NCBI GenBank assembly: GCA_049999805.1 | Contig: JBNGIO010006236.1 | Coordinates: forward strand, 363,101 to 393,067 | Reading direction: 5' to 3' | Length of the DNA stretch: 29,967 nucleotides | DNA from: Folioceros fuciformis | Taxonomy: Eukaryota; Anthocerotophyta; Anthocerotopsida; Anthocerotales | In this document: positions 20,737 to 29,967 of the stretch, one piece after another | How positions within the stretch are numbered: position 1 is the stretch's first letter | Layout: every line of letters starts with the position of its first letter | Notes under the pieces: model-generated | Databases searched by the model: none | Told to the model about the DNA's origin: nothing | What the model saw: only the letters and a program-made list of their open reading frames with translations | Made by a program: the position numbers and the translations under genes

Positions 20737-21504
20737 AAGAACTAGCAAACAATTCTATGGAGTTGGAGTTGGTATGATGTCTTACCATCAAGTTTGGTTG
20801 GGGAGGTTGCAATATCTTGGTGGAGGTCTTCATTCTCAAGATAAATAAAATGTATAGCGATCGAGTCCTCAATAGCCGTAGAATTGCCATCCATTGTGAA
20901 ACTCCCAACATCAATTGAACTTCAAATGCCACAAAATTTTGGATTTCTGCCCAAAAGAAGTCCATCTACTCAAAGAAAGGCCAAAAGCATGGTATCCCTC
21001 ATAATGTGCCGCTTGACCTTTCCATACCTCTTACTTGTATTTCTTCTTCAGTGTCTCTACCTTTTGCTTGCCTAGCGTTTAACAAACATTTTAATTTCAT
21101 TGGCCTTCTTTGCTATTGCCATGGAGGAAGCTTTTCCCATCATGCCATGGTGAGAACTGTTGGTTGCTGAAATCATGATCCACTCTTTTGGGCACTCCAA
21201 CAAACTTAGAGTTCCTTTACAGACAATTTTCATTGCAACAAAATGTAACCACGTGTTGTTGGTGTTGCATGTTGTTACCTTGTTCTTCCTTTCACTCAAA
21301 TATTTCTTTTTCAAATTCTGCATTTTTTGCTTGCGTTCTTCTGTAATGCCCAACATGTGCAAGAGAGTTGCATTACGTACTTCTTTGGTTGCCTCTTCCC
21401 AACTTGGTTGTTAAGTTGCCACTTCTTTGGCTGCCTCTTCCCAACTTGGTTGTCAAGTTGCCACTTCTTTGGCTGCCTCTTCCCAACTTGGTTGTCAAGT
21501 TGCC
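20737..21504 (-). other. Decayed coding-like remnants on the minus strand
   Basis: AT-richer DNA than the gene regions. Minus frames contain KQKMQNLKKKYLSER (in 21072-21362) and, in another block near 21010-21060, KQKVETLKKKYK. The shared LKKKY pattern recalls the last helix of trihelix/MYB-like DNA-binding domains, which also occur in Harbinger-type transposon proteins. Stops and frame changes separate the pieces. I cannot assign a family; a transposon relic is one option. Confidence 0.25.
21379..21504 (+). repeat. 42-bp tandem repeat, three copies
   Basis: Three adjacent 42-bp units at 21379, 21421 and 21463, nearly identical (two differences in copy 1). A length of 42 keeps frame, so the minus strand reads a 14-residue repeat around DNQVGKRQPKKWQL. 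Confidence 0.97.
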
Positions 21505-21534
21505 TTGTCATAGTCGATATGAAACCATCTCATG

Positions 21535-21565
21535 GTATGCTTCAATCAATTTGATTGAAGCATAC
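21535..21565. repeat. Perfect 31-bp palindrome
   Basis: Two 15-nt arms, GTATGCTTCAATCAA and its exact reverse complement, flank a single central T. It lies 30 bp after the 42-bp tandem array. Confidence 0.97.
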
Positions 21566-22176
21566 TATAATAGAATAATCCTATCATGCCCTAATTCGTT
21601 ATCCTTACGTTTTCCAGCCTTGGCCTTCTTAGCAATTCTACCCTTCAACTAGGCTACCTTGGTCACAAGACATTCAACACATTCTTTATTCAATGATGAA
21701 GTTGCTAGCAAGCTTGGTAAAACAGGAGCCATAGGTGGAGAGTTCGCTCTAGATGCATGGGGGTCTTCAGCAATGTCGGGAGGAANNNNNNNNNNNNNNN
21801 NNNNNNNNNNNNNNNNNNNNNNNNNNNNNNNNNNNNNNNNNNNNNNNNNNNNNNNNNNNNNNNNNNNNNNNNNNNNNNNNNNNNNTATTTGCCCTTAGCA
21901 GCAATCTAAAGCCATCAAATCAACAAAACCAAGGTCATGAGAGTTTGGAATCCCAACTACCTAAGGATTGTCACTTATGAATGCGTTCATAGCTTTCTAA
22001 AACACCCATTTGAAAGCATGCACCCCAATTGTGAGCTTCTTGGCCTCCAATTTATATTGCCACTTTAAGCCATCTATCTGGTTTCAACATTAAATTTCTA
22101 TAGTGGCACAAAAGAAGAAATCATCACAACAATGTTGTCATAGTGGTGGGCTACCAAATTTTGCTATTGCAAGCGC
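21566..22176. other. Repeat-rich region around the second gap
   Basis: AT-rich sequence without a recognisable gene, interrupted by the gap at 21786-21885. Frames crossing the gap are artefacts of N translation. Confidence 0.4.
21786..21885. other. Assembly gap (100 N)
   Basis: Exactly 100 N, a placeholder of unknown true length. Confidence 0.99.
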
Positions 22177-22276
22177 NNNNNNNNNNNNNNNNNNNNNNNN
22201 NNNNNNNNNNNNNNNNNNNNNNNNNNNNNNNNNNNNNNNNNNNNNNNNNNNNNNNNNNNNNNNNNNNNNNNNNNNN
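22177..22276. other. Assembly gap (100 N) at the edge of a tandem repeat
   Basis: Exactly 100 N ending directly at a copy of the 151-bp repeat, so it probably hides further repeat copies. Confidence 0.99.
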
Positions 22277-22509
22277 GCTTGGTCATAACTATAGTTGGTG
22301 TAGCTCAAGATGCAAGTAGAGGATGAGTTTTAGAACACAGTGGAGTGTACTACAAAGTGGATGTCCTTAAAAAGTGCAATCAAGGCAAATGTGTTGTCAA
22401 CTATCCATGCTACAAGTTTGACCTTTGGCTTGGTCATAACTATAGTTGGTGTAGCTCAAGATGCAAGTAGAGGACGAGTTTTAGAACACTGTGGAGTGTA
22501 CTACAAAGA
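22277..22509 (+). repeat. 151-bp direct tandem repeat, partial array
   Basis: GGTCATAACTATAGTTGGTG and about 60 following bases at 22281 recur at 22432 with a few substitutions (for example GGATGAG versus GGACGAG). The period is 151 bp. The first copy begins at the gap edge. Confidence 0.9.
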
Positions 22510-23937
22510 GAAGATAGAAGAGTCTAGCAGCTTGGGGAGGTCTGTTGCTCTTCTATAGAGAAGAGATGAAGCAAAAAAATGGAGAAATTGGAGAAGGGGC
22601 TTTCAAGAAATGGAAGATTCGCAAAAGTCTGGCAACATGAGCTCAACATGGAGGACTAAAAATCCTTCTAGCCCTTGCTCAAGCCGCAATTGAACAGTAC
22701 ATGCAATTGGAAAAGAGTGGTGGTAAGTCACAATAGGGAGGAAGAATGGGCGCCAAAGGCCCCTGCGAAAGAAATGGAAAATGTTTGCGGAAATCACACA
22801 TGTATGCTCACGGAGAAGATAGGCTGGTATTTCCATGCCAGGAAGATCGACCTGATATGTAAAATCATAATGTAAAAAATAATTACCCACAAGAGTAAAC
22901 AATTCAATCTGCAAGAGCAACAGACAAAAAATTCCGTCTGGACCGCAGTAGCAGCATACAAAAATTTCCCTGCAGCTGTTGCTGACGGACCACCCCACAA
23001 CTCAGGTGATATAATATTAGGGCGATGAATAGAGCCAGCTAAAAACCCAAAGTAAACACTACCTGAGTCATCTACAAGGCCCCGATGAAATGAGGGGCCT
23101 CATGCTCGTGGAGGGCCTCATCCCCCTACATCAACGAAATGAGGGATTCAGGCCTCCGCACGGGGCTGAGGACCCCTAGATGGTTGAGATGAGAGGGCTC
23201 GCACTTAAGCTTTGAGTGGTGGGGAGAGTTTCGTTCGTTGGGTTGGCGACTTGTCCATTGTGGGATTTTGTTTTTCATTTCCTGAATCCCAATATTTCTT
23301 TTTCACTCCTCTGTCCACGCGCCAGCAAGTGGCCAGTGAGTGTGCCTGGGTTTGTGGAGGGTGCACGACGTTGGAATTTTTTCACTTATTTATTTGGCCT
23401 CATTTGGCAAAAAGGTTTTCTCTCATCCAGCCACCAAGCGCAGAGGAGGATAATGCGTTGTGCGAAAAAAGGGGGAAACGAGCTCAGAACTCTTGTTTTG
23501 GCATGCTATAACTGGCTGGTGGAGCCTTCAAGGCTAACCACAGCTAAAGAGTCTCAAGAACCAGAACAACCACAATAGCACCCTCCCTGATCATTCCACC
23601 TGCAATTGCGAGAATTCAACACAGTGGCCTGTTCCATTCAAGACTTGCTGCTCCAAGCACGTCAGTGGACAAAACATAGAAGTCACACCGTGAGCACAAA
23701 GGGGTGTAGCTTATCCTGAGTAATTGATGAAGTACGACCATTAAAATGCCTGCTAAGACTACGAGATGTGTTCCAAGAGGTCCTTTGAGTTGAGACATTT
23801 GGCATGGTTAAGGCATATAACCAAACCCGCAACCCCATAACTCTAGGGCAACATGCTTTCAGATGCGTTGTGTTGAACCTCACGCAAGAGATCACAAAAA
23901 GACTTGGTGAGTGAGGATCTAGGAGCAGAAAAAAATT
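22510..23937. other. Gene-free, partly repetitive spacer
   Basis: Frames at 22603-22998 (minus) and 23216-23578 (plus) are open but resemble no family I know. Around 23080-23170 the motif GGGCCTCATNCYCGTGGAGG-like recurs imperfectly (GGGGCCTCATGCTCGTGG, GGAGGGCCTCATCCCCCT). The TIM13 3' UTR lies at the right end. Confidence 0.4.
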
Positions 23938-24528
23938 CTACCGAGGAATGGCAGACAGAATTGCACGGCTCACTATGCCCGTTGCCTCTATGTACCTCTC
24001 CGCACACCTTGATACGCAGCTACTTTCCCCGCCGCTGAGACTGGAGCTAGGTTTCGTGACACATTTTATGAAGCACTTCTCTCTCACAGTCTGCAAACAG
24101 AAAACAGAAGAGAACGACAACAGCAGAAACATCAGTCTATCCTCCAGGCTCATCTAGGATTCCAAATTGAACCAAATGCGTCCGTCCGCCCACCCAACTC
24201 AGTCATTGTCTACCACCAACACGAGCTATCCCCAATTAGGGCTTCCTAGGGAACCCTACACCACACCAATACTCCTTCCCACACCCCAATTTCCATGAGA
24301 AGGCGCTTGGATTGCAACCCATACCACCAAATCGTTACACTCGCTGGGCCGACTTCCACTTTCTGATGGAAGAAATCAACGACCAACACTGCAGCTGAAG
24401 GAAGGGAAGGGGCTGACCGCAAAAAACTCTTCCGCGTACACTTGAGCCATCTGCGCCTTCACTTGCTCCATGAGCATCTCGTTGGATGGGCCGCCTGAAG
24501 GCGAGGGGGCAGAGGTAAAGGCATCCAT
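23938..24528 (-). CDS. TIM13: Mitochondrial import chaperone Tim13 (small Tim)
   Basis: Small Tims escort hydrophobic precursors across the mitochondrial intermembrane space; Tim13 works in a hexamer with Tim8. Exons (minus) are 24528-24418 and 24090-23938, with a 327-bp GT-AG intron in phase 0, giving 87 aa, which is the usual plant Tim13 length. The chain reads MDAFTSAPSPSGG, then MEQVKAQMAQVYAEEFF, then TVREKCFIKCVTKP. The twin CX3C motifs are Cys43-Cys47 (CFIKC) and Cys62-Cys66 (CVSRC), which form two disulfides through the Mia40 pathway, followed by RYIEATGIVSRAI. The ATG giving MDAF was chosen because it matches family length; an in-frame GTG upstream is not a eukaryotic start. No presequence is expected or seen. 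Confidence 0.95.
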
Positions 24529-25004
24529 GTCGACGTGCGAGAACGCGGCTTGGGTGACACTCACATCCCCTAACCCAGCTAGCCCTTGGTAAGCCAGAGG
24601 TACCAGAAACTAGAACCAAAGTAATCGTGTTCGTAACATTTTATATTAGCGTCCATAAAAGTCGTGTTGTCCATGGTGGAGGAGATTGGTTGAGTCGCAG
24701 ATGAGAAAGGTGAGGCGGCGAAAGGGAACCCGAATCCGAATGCGATGTGCGGTGAACAGTTGGACGCAGGGAAAGCACATGAGAGCGAAGAGGGAGCATT
24801 GGCGCCTCCGCTGATGAGGAGGAAAGCGGGCATGCAAAGAGCATGCGACCGGGCAAAAGGCAAGGAAGCAGTTGCGGCCACAGCGGGCGTCGGACGTAGC
24901 TGGCAACCCGTTCCCTTCAGCCCGTTATGACACGTTTCAACCAACCACCCACCGAATTGCCCAACAAATAACTTACTCCTGTAACAGAGGCTGGTTAGCC
25001 AATA

Positions 25005-25028
25005 CTAGCTAGCTAGCTAGCTAGCTAG
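25005..25028. repeat. (CTAG)6 self-complementary microsatellite
   Basis: Six perfect CTAG units; every unit is palindromic, so either strand can fold back. Confidence 0.95.
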
Positions 25029-25137
25029 CAAGCCGCTAGGTTAGCGAGGTTAAGTCCTGGTGCGGGCGGGGGTGAAAGCCAAGCGGAGCGGGTCCGTCGG
25101 TTACGAGGCGAGCTCGGGAAGAAGGAGGAAACGCAAC

Positions 25138-25203
25138 AGCACGCACAGACACAAACACAAGCACAGACCCACTCACGGACACGGACACGAACGCGGACAC
25201 GGC
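25138..25203 (+). repeat. Degenerate CACAGA / GGACAC hexamer array
   Basis: Short variants of ACACAA, CACAGA and CGGACA follow each other, then three CGGACAC-type units. Confidence 0.7.
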
Positions 25204-25587
25204 AATGCACGCACAGGAACAGGATGCAGTTTAAAAAAGATATAGCTTTAGTGTAGCTAGATGCCTTCAAGTCGGTTGACGCTGTCGTTGCTTCTTCTCC
25301 CTTCCTTCTTCCTTTTCCATGTTCCGAATCTGGACTGCCCACTATCGTGCCTAGGCCTGCTCCTTCTGTGTGCGTGTGGTGGCAGCCGTCCTTTCCCCTT
25401 GCTGCTGTCGCTTCTTTGTCCCGACCCAGCTCCCGGTCCCTTTAAAACGAGCCCCGCTCGCTGCCACTATGGCCATGACGCAGGATCCATGCGCAGCGCA
25501 GCGGCTGGGAATTCATCCGAATTCCGCTCAGCCTGCTAGCCTGGGGGTGGTGCCAGGATCCAAGTCAGGGCGCCCCCGCGGTTCCAG

Positions 25588-26994
25588 ATGACGATGAAGA
25601 TCCCGACTACCGTGCTGCTGCTGCTCCTCGTCCAGCTCACGGTGTGGGATGGAATGCGGGTAGCAGAGGCCAAGCCGTCGTACCGAGATCGAACGCCGTT
25701 CCAGAATAGCTACGCTGTGTCGTGGTCGGCCGACCACGTCCGGTTGCTGGACGGGGGAGAACAGATTCAGCTCACCCTGGACGAAGCCTCGGGCTCAGGA
25801 TTCCAGTCCATCAACACTTTCCTCTTCGGCTACTTCAGTATGCAGCTGAAGCTGATTCCGGGCAATTCTGCCGGCACTATCACCAGTTTCTATGTAAGCT
25901 CAGTGTCAGCTCATGCTGTCCGTGTTTGCAATTGAAGGGATCCAGGACAGGGAAGGCAACAGGACAGTCTGGTCTGATCCACTTCCACATGGAATGCTGG
26001 GTTTGTGTGGGTTGAGTATGTGGGTGTGTTGATGATTCATTCTTTGTTTTCATCAAGGACTTCAGTCTGCAGGATAGGACAGTCTAGATCTGCAGGATTC
26101 CCAAATTGAGTGAGCATTGGTTTTTTGTGGGTATCGTGAGACGTGTGTGGATGATACATTCTTCGTGTACTGCAGCAGCAGAATAGATGCAGCATTGAGA
26201 TGCAGACATGACTGTTACTGTATATGGATTCACTGGCAGCTGACCTCGGAGGGCAGCAACCACGACGAGCTGGACTTCGAGTTCCTGGGTAACCTTGCGG
26301 GGCAGCCATACGTCCTGCAGACCAACGTGTTCAGCGCAGGTGTGGGCGGGCGGGAGCAGAGATTCCACCTGTGGTTCGACCCCACCCAGGACTTCCATTC
26401 CTACAGCTTCTCCTGGAATCCTGAAGAGATCATGTACACACCATGACTGTCCATCTCGCCTGTGTGCCTGCCTTGATGCCTGACAGTGTAGGCCAGGGTT
26501 CCATGCCAGCTAACTGCGGCTGACGGAATTCACCCGGCACCGATTGCCCATGCCGTAACGGTTGCCTTGCCTTGCCGTTGCGGATTCCCTGCAGATTCTT
26601 CGTCGACTCGTACCCGATCCGCGTATTCAAGAACAACGAAGAGCTGGGCGTTCCCTACCCCAACAATCAGTCCATGCGGGTGATCTCCAGCCTGTGGGAC
26701 GGCAGCGACTGGGCCACCGACGGGGGAAAGGTCAAGATCGACTGGCGGGCCGCGCCGTTCGTGGCGTCCTCTAGATCGTTCGGCCTGGCCAACACCTGCT
26801 TGTCGTCTTCACCCGACTGCAGGTCGGTGGCAGCAGGGAGCTGGTGGGGGCAAGGGGCGTATGTGGAGAATCCGCTGGGCGGTAAGAACGGCAAGAAGCT
26901 GGCGAGAGTGCGGAAACAGTTTCTCGTCTACGACTACTGCGACGATCACGAGAGGTACCCGGCTGTCCCACCGGAGTGTGCAAACTCCCCTTGA
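25588..26994 (+). CDS. XTH: Xyloglucan endotransglucosylase/hydrolase (GH16), copy 1
   Basis: XTHs cut and religate xyloglucan in the cell wall. Exons 25588-25893, 26240-26433 and 26595-26994 encode 299 aa; intron phases are 0 and 2. A signal peptide ends near residue 28 ([20 protein letters not shown]). The GH16 active site is [10 protein letters not shown] with nucleophile Glu112, Asp114 and acid/base Glu116. [33 protein letters not shown] and the C-terminal XET domain ([16 protein letters not shown]) follow. The N-glycosylation site usually just after the active site is missing (GNLAGQ). The first coding exon is continuous where copy 2 has an intron. The exon 2 donor ATCAT|GTACAC was chosen because it restores IIFFVDSYP. 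Whether it acts as transglucosylase or hydrolase cannot be told. Confidence 0.95.
25961..26167 (+). repeat. Ancient duplication inside XTH copy 1 intron 1
   Basis: 25961-26047 and 26076-26167 align over their length: both start AGGACAGTCT and end near GATGATNCATTCTTYGT. The middle is diverged. Confidence 0.6.
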
Positions 26995-27794
26995 CCCCAG
27001 GTCGTTACTCGGCATCGGTACCTGTGCCGGGGCCGGCTGCTGCCGTCTTGGTTTTTGAGGTTTGAAGCATTTGCACGGCACGGATTAGCATCAGCACCAG
27101 CAAATAACAGTAGTACTAGCGTAAGTATTGTGTGCAAGTGTGGGATAACCAATCCATGGGGCCAGCTCCAGCATCCTGTCGGCGGCGGCGGATATCGAGG
27201 TTTGCGGAAAGCGATATCCTATCGGGCGAGGCCCCCAGACCTGTGACCATCAGTCCACTTGTGGACGTCGCATGCCTCGAGACGATCTTGTGAGCCACAA
27301 CAGCAAGTCAGCTTGACACGCGCATGTGCAAGCTGGTCCAGCTTCACATCCACAGTGACGCTGCAGCAGTGGCCTCGGGAAGTGGGTGGGGACCCGGTGT
27401 GGTGCTCGCTAGCAGTGCTAGCAAGCCTGGCTTGTGCACAAGCGACAAGTGACAGACATGTGCTTCAATAAAACCCCTTCCCTTCCCTTTCCTTCCCGGT
27501 GCCCAGTGCCCACCATCACATCACCGCTGCATCCCATGCTATGTCTGACCATTTTGATCACTGTTGTAAACGCTGCCTGCACATTTACTTCCGGAGGCTG
27601 ACGTCCAGCTTTACCCTAGTATGTAGCAGAACAAATCGTGACAAATGTTCCTCCTCTGAGCCTGTCAGGGATCTGAATAGTTTTCTATTGAATCGATCGA
27701 CTACCAGGGTGCCATATCCCGGGATATCTCGATTCTGTACAAAGATGCTTACAAGTGCCGCTAACATACAATGTCATGCTGGTACCAACCTACT
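26995..27794. other. Shared 3' region of the convergent XTH pair
   Basis: Contains both 3' UTRs. Other than the AATAAA at 27467 I see no gene. The distance between the two stop codons is about 800 bp. Confidence 0.6.
27467..27472 (+). terminator. Candidate polyadenylation signal of XTH copy 1
   Basis: AATAAA lies 473 bp after the stop codon of the plus-strand XTH and is followed by a C/T-rich stretch. Plausible position; not proven. Confidence 0.4.
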
Positions 27795-29305
27795 CTATGG
27801 GGCAAGAGTGCACTCGGGGGATAGCTGGGGGTATCGACCGCGATCGTCGCAGTAGTCGTAGACTCCGTAGTGTTTTTTCACCCAATGAAGCTGGCCCACC
27901 TGAGCATCAGTGAGAGATCGGTACAGGGGATCGTCCCACCAGCTGTTGGAGCTCTGCTGGGCACAGTATGGGAGGGATCCGGTCCATTCACAGCCACTGG
28001 GCACTATGCTCCGAAAGCTGCCGGTGAAGGGAGCGCTATGCCAGTCGATCTTGACGGCACCTCCGTTTGTGGCCCAATCATCCGCGTCGTAGATGCTGGA
28101 GGTGATGGTCATAGGGTTGGAGTTGGGGTATGCCACACCCAGACGGTTGGCATTAGGAAACACTCGGACGGGGATGTTGTCCACAAGCCATCTGCAAGTT
28201 TCGAAAAAAAACACAGGGTGTCACACATCGTGTCCTCAATAGGATGGACGCTCTGCGTGAATTCCTTAGTCGAGGAAGAAGCAGCTTGCCCAGAAAAAAA
28301 AATGAGCCCTGAAAAGCATTGCTGCTTGAAGGAGCGGCAGAGTGATGAAATAACTTACACAATCTGGTAGTGATTCCAGAGAATAGTGTAGGTGTGGAAC
28401 GAGGTCGAAGGGTCGAACCACAAGAAGTGGCGAACCTCCCTGCCCCCGATTCCAGCGGCGTACAAGTTGGTTTGCAAGATCACTGGCTGCCCTGATACGT
28501 TCCCAAGAAACTCGAAGTCGATCTCGTCGTGGAGTTGGCCGCTGGAAGTAAGCTGCGGAAACAAAAAAAATTGCCGAGCAGGGTGAGATGAGAGACCAAT
28601 GCACTTGGCGGTGCTCTGGAGGTCTCCGGTTAGCAACTGCGCAGTGAGTGAGCTGAGCAAGAGGCCGGAGATTACATAGAAGGAGAAGCAGGTTCCAGCA
28701 GAATTGCCCGGCACCGTCTTGATTTTGGCTTCAAACTTGCCAAACAAGTAACTTTTGTAGGAACCGAAACCAGCACCTGCCAGACACACAATCCAGCCCA
28801 ATGCGGTGATCAGGGGCAGTGCAAAACTCCGCAGCATATCGGCCATCCCAATCCCCGTGCCTCCGACTTGAGATTGAACGGCAGCAATATACGACGCTCT
28901 CACTCAGACTATATATAGCATCACAGTCAGCTTGGAGTTGGATCCCAAGACAGTGACAGGCAACAAGTGTTACAGAACAAGTGTCAAACTTCCACCAGAA
29001 TCCTCCCAATTCTCCCCCCAGTGCACCAAGCAACGTTGCGCCCAGCAAGAAGGCAGCATACTCAGCAGCTAGGAGCAGGGCGAGGAACGCTCACCTCCGC
29101 TCTGCGTGAGGGAAATCTGCACGGAGCCGGTGGCATCGGACTCCTGAATCTGGTTGGGAGACCAGAACTTCTGGAAGTTCTGGGTGAAGCCGATGCTGAA
29201 GGAGGGCTTGGCGACCTGGAAGGGATCCGCCCGCGCATGCACCCACAGGAGCGCGAGCCAGGCGAGCGCTGCCCAGGCCCCCATTCCGGCCCATTGACGG
29301 CCCAT
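27795..29305 (-). CDS. XTH: Xyloglucan endotransglucosylase/hydrolase (GH16), copy 2
   Basis: Exons (minus) 29305-29095, 28776-28676, 28552-28359 and 28191-27795 encode 300 aa; phases are 1, 0 and 2. The signal peptide is [20 protein letters not shown] with a likely cut after HARA. The active site is [10 protein letters not shown] (Glu114, Asp116, Glu118), directly followed by the N-glycosylation site Asn122-Val-Ser typical of XTHs. [25 protein letters not shown], and the C-terminal [18 protein letters not shown] complete the family plan. Exon 3 is 194 nt, exactly as exon 2 of copy 1, and the next junction has the same phase, so the two genes are homologous copies. Intron 2 (123 bp) is stop-free and in frame. 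Intron 1 contains TATATATA and an in-frame ATG with a signal-like sequence. The enzyme is expected to be secreted to the wall. Confidence 0.95.
28910..28917 (-). promoter_or_regulatory. TATATATA inside XTH copy 2 intron 1
   Basis: Perfect TATA-type octamer 64 bp upstream of an in-frame ATG (28846-28844) within the intron. It could drive a shorter transcript; see the finding at this place. Confidence 0.35.
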
Positions 29306-29967
29306 GGGCGGTGGGCAGGTTGGAGTCGTGGGCGAAGGCCTTGGAAGCTGTGTCCAGCAAGCACCTGCAGCGGTGGGAGCAGCAACGGCAGGCGCAGCAA
29401 CGGCAGCGGATGTTCTAGTCTCAGAGCAGCCGGTCCGGAGAAGAAACGCGGGACTGGGACTGCAGTGCGTTGGAAGACAAGGGGGCGAGGCTTGCGGCAA
29501 TGCAAGGCCCCAGAGGCGGCCAACGGGCAGAATATGTAGAGTGGCGCGGGAGGCGTAGGAGAAGGGGTAGCGGAGGAGCTGAATTCAAGGGACGCAGGTG
29601 GAGCTCTTGTCTTTTATATTGCACCGCAAGGCCAGTCTCATCCTACGGCTGCCTCGCCCAAGGGCGGGATCGCAGAGGCCACCTGACACGGACTGCAGCT
29701 GGCGACTGTTACAGCTGCTGCTGCTGCAACAGCATACACCGGAGACTCTGATGAGGATGGAGCTGGACCTCTCACCCGATTTCCTCTCTCTCTCCCGCTG
29801 CCAACACAGCGTCACACACGCCCCGGCCCGTCCCGTCTCTGCCCCGCTCAGTGCCCACCCCACCCAGGACTGGCCAGGCCTGGCTCGGCCTGCCAATTCC
29901 GCTTCTCTGGCTCTGGCTCTGCTCTGCCCTCTGCAGTGCTGCACTGTCTGCAGGCTCTGTGGCCGCG
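29306..29967 (-). promoter_or_regulatory. Upstream region of XTH copy 2
   Basis: GC-rich leader and promoter region with several CTG/CAG-type short runs. No other gene is visible up to the window edge. Confidence 0.45.
29611..29618 (-). promoter_or_regulatory. Candidate TATA box of XTH copy 2
   Basis: On the minus strand TATAAAAG (within CAATATAAAAGAC) lies about 306 bp upstream of the ATG, implying a leader of roughly 280 nt if used. Confidence 0.45.

Larger units (their letters stand above)
24529..25587. other. Divergent intergenic region between TIM13 and XTH
   Basis: Should hold promoters of TIM13 (leftward) and the plus-strand XTH (rightward). It contains a (CTAG)n palindromic microsatellite and degenerate CACAGA/GGACAC hexamers. 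A pyrimidine-rich stretch (25260-25440) precedes the XTH start. No further gene seen. Confidence 0.45.

Noticed and set aside
20586-21504. CRISPR-like repeats
   Set aside because: The 19-bp and 42-bp units are head to tail without spacers, and the DNA is from a plant nucleus.
22603-22998. 131-codon minus-strand frame in the repeat region
   Set aside because: Cys/Phe-rich with no recognisable motif and no flanking exons.
24646-24944. Overlapping minus-strand frames upstream of TIM13
   Set aside because: The TIM13 start is fixed by family length; these frames overlap each other in several phases and show no motif.
29062-29523. Long overlapping minus-strand frames over XTH copy 2 exon 1
   Set aside because: Only the frame giving MGRQWAGMG and then [13 protein letters not shown] joins the rest of the XTH; the others are GC-driven shadows.

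Overview
The window is nuclear DNA from a plant of the streptophyte lineage, most likely a non-seed land plant such as a bryophyte, lycophyte or fern; a zygnematophyte alga cannot be excluded. The reasons are multi-exon genes with plant splice sites, a BES1/BZR1 transcription factor, a plastid-type carbamoyl-phosphate synthase small subunit, an ERD4/OSCA channel and two XTH cell-wall enzymes. Many genes have compact introns (82-167 bp). Intergenic DNA is rich in G/C-biased hexanucleotide arrays. Three 100-N assembly gaps are present (4411-4510, 21786-21885, 22177-22276).

Layout: 1-1608 (+) is the 3' part of a BES1/BZR1-like gene. 1609-4877 is gene-free and holds microsatellites, a tRNA-derived SINE-like element, a G-quadruplex-type repeat and a gap. 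4878-7159 (-) is CARA in nine exons. 8080-10824 (-) is an ERD4/OSCA3-type channel in six exons. 10825-14400 has no supported gene. 14402-15254 (+) is a decayed SKIP22/FBXO7-like F-box gene. 16779-17696 (+) is a single-domain cupin with a long disordered N-terminal extension. 18237-19720 (+) is a GH17 beta-1,3-glucanase whose frame is broken once. 19721-23937 is a repeat-rich region with two gaps. 23938-24528 (-) is TIM13 in two exons. 25588-26994 (+) and 27795-29305 (-) are two XTH genes in tail-to-tail orientation.

The genes do not form one pathway. GH17 and the two XTHs are secreted cell-wall enzymes. CARA makes carbamoyl phosphate in plastids, TIM13 is an import chaperone of the mitochondrial intermembrane space, and ERD4 is a membrane channel. 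The exon joins come from reading both strands; each join keeps phase and restores family-conserved residues.

I did not find a convincing new multi-gene system. The observations most worth checking are a possible intronic promoter and alternative signal-peptide exon in the second XTH gene, a stop-free ERD4 intron that would add a membrane-like segment if retained, the SKIP22-like relic, the GH17 frame break and the bacterial-looking cupin.
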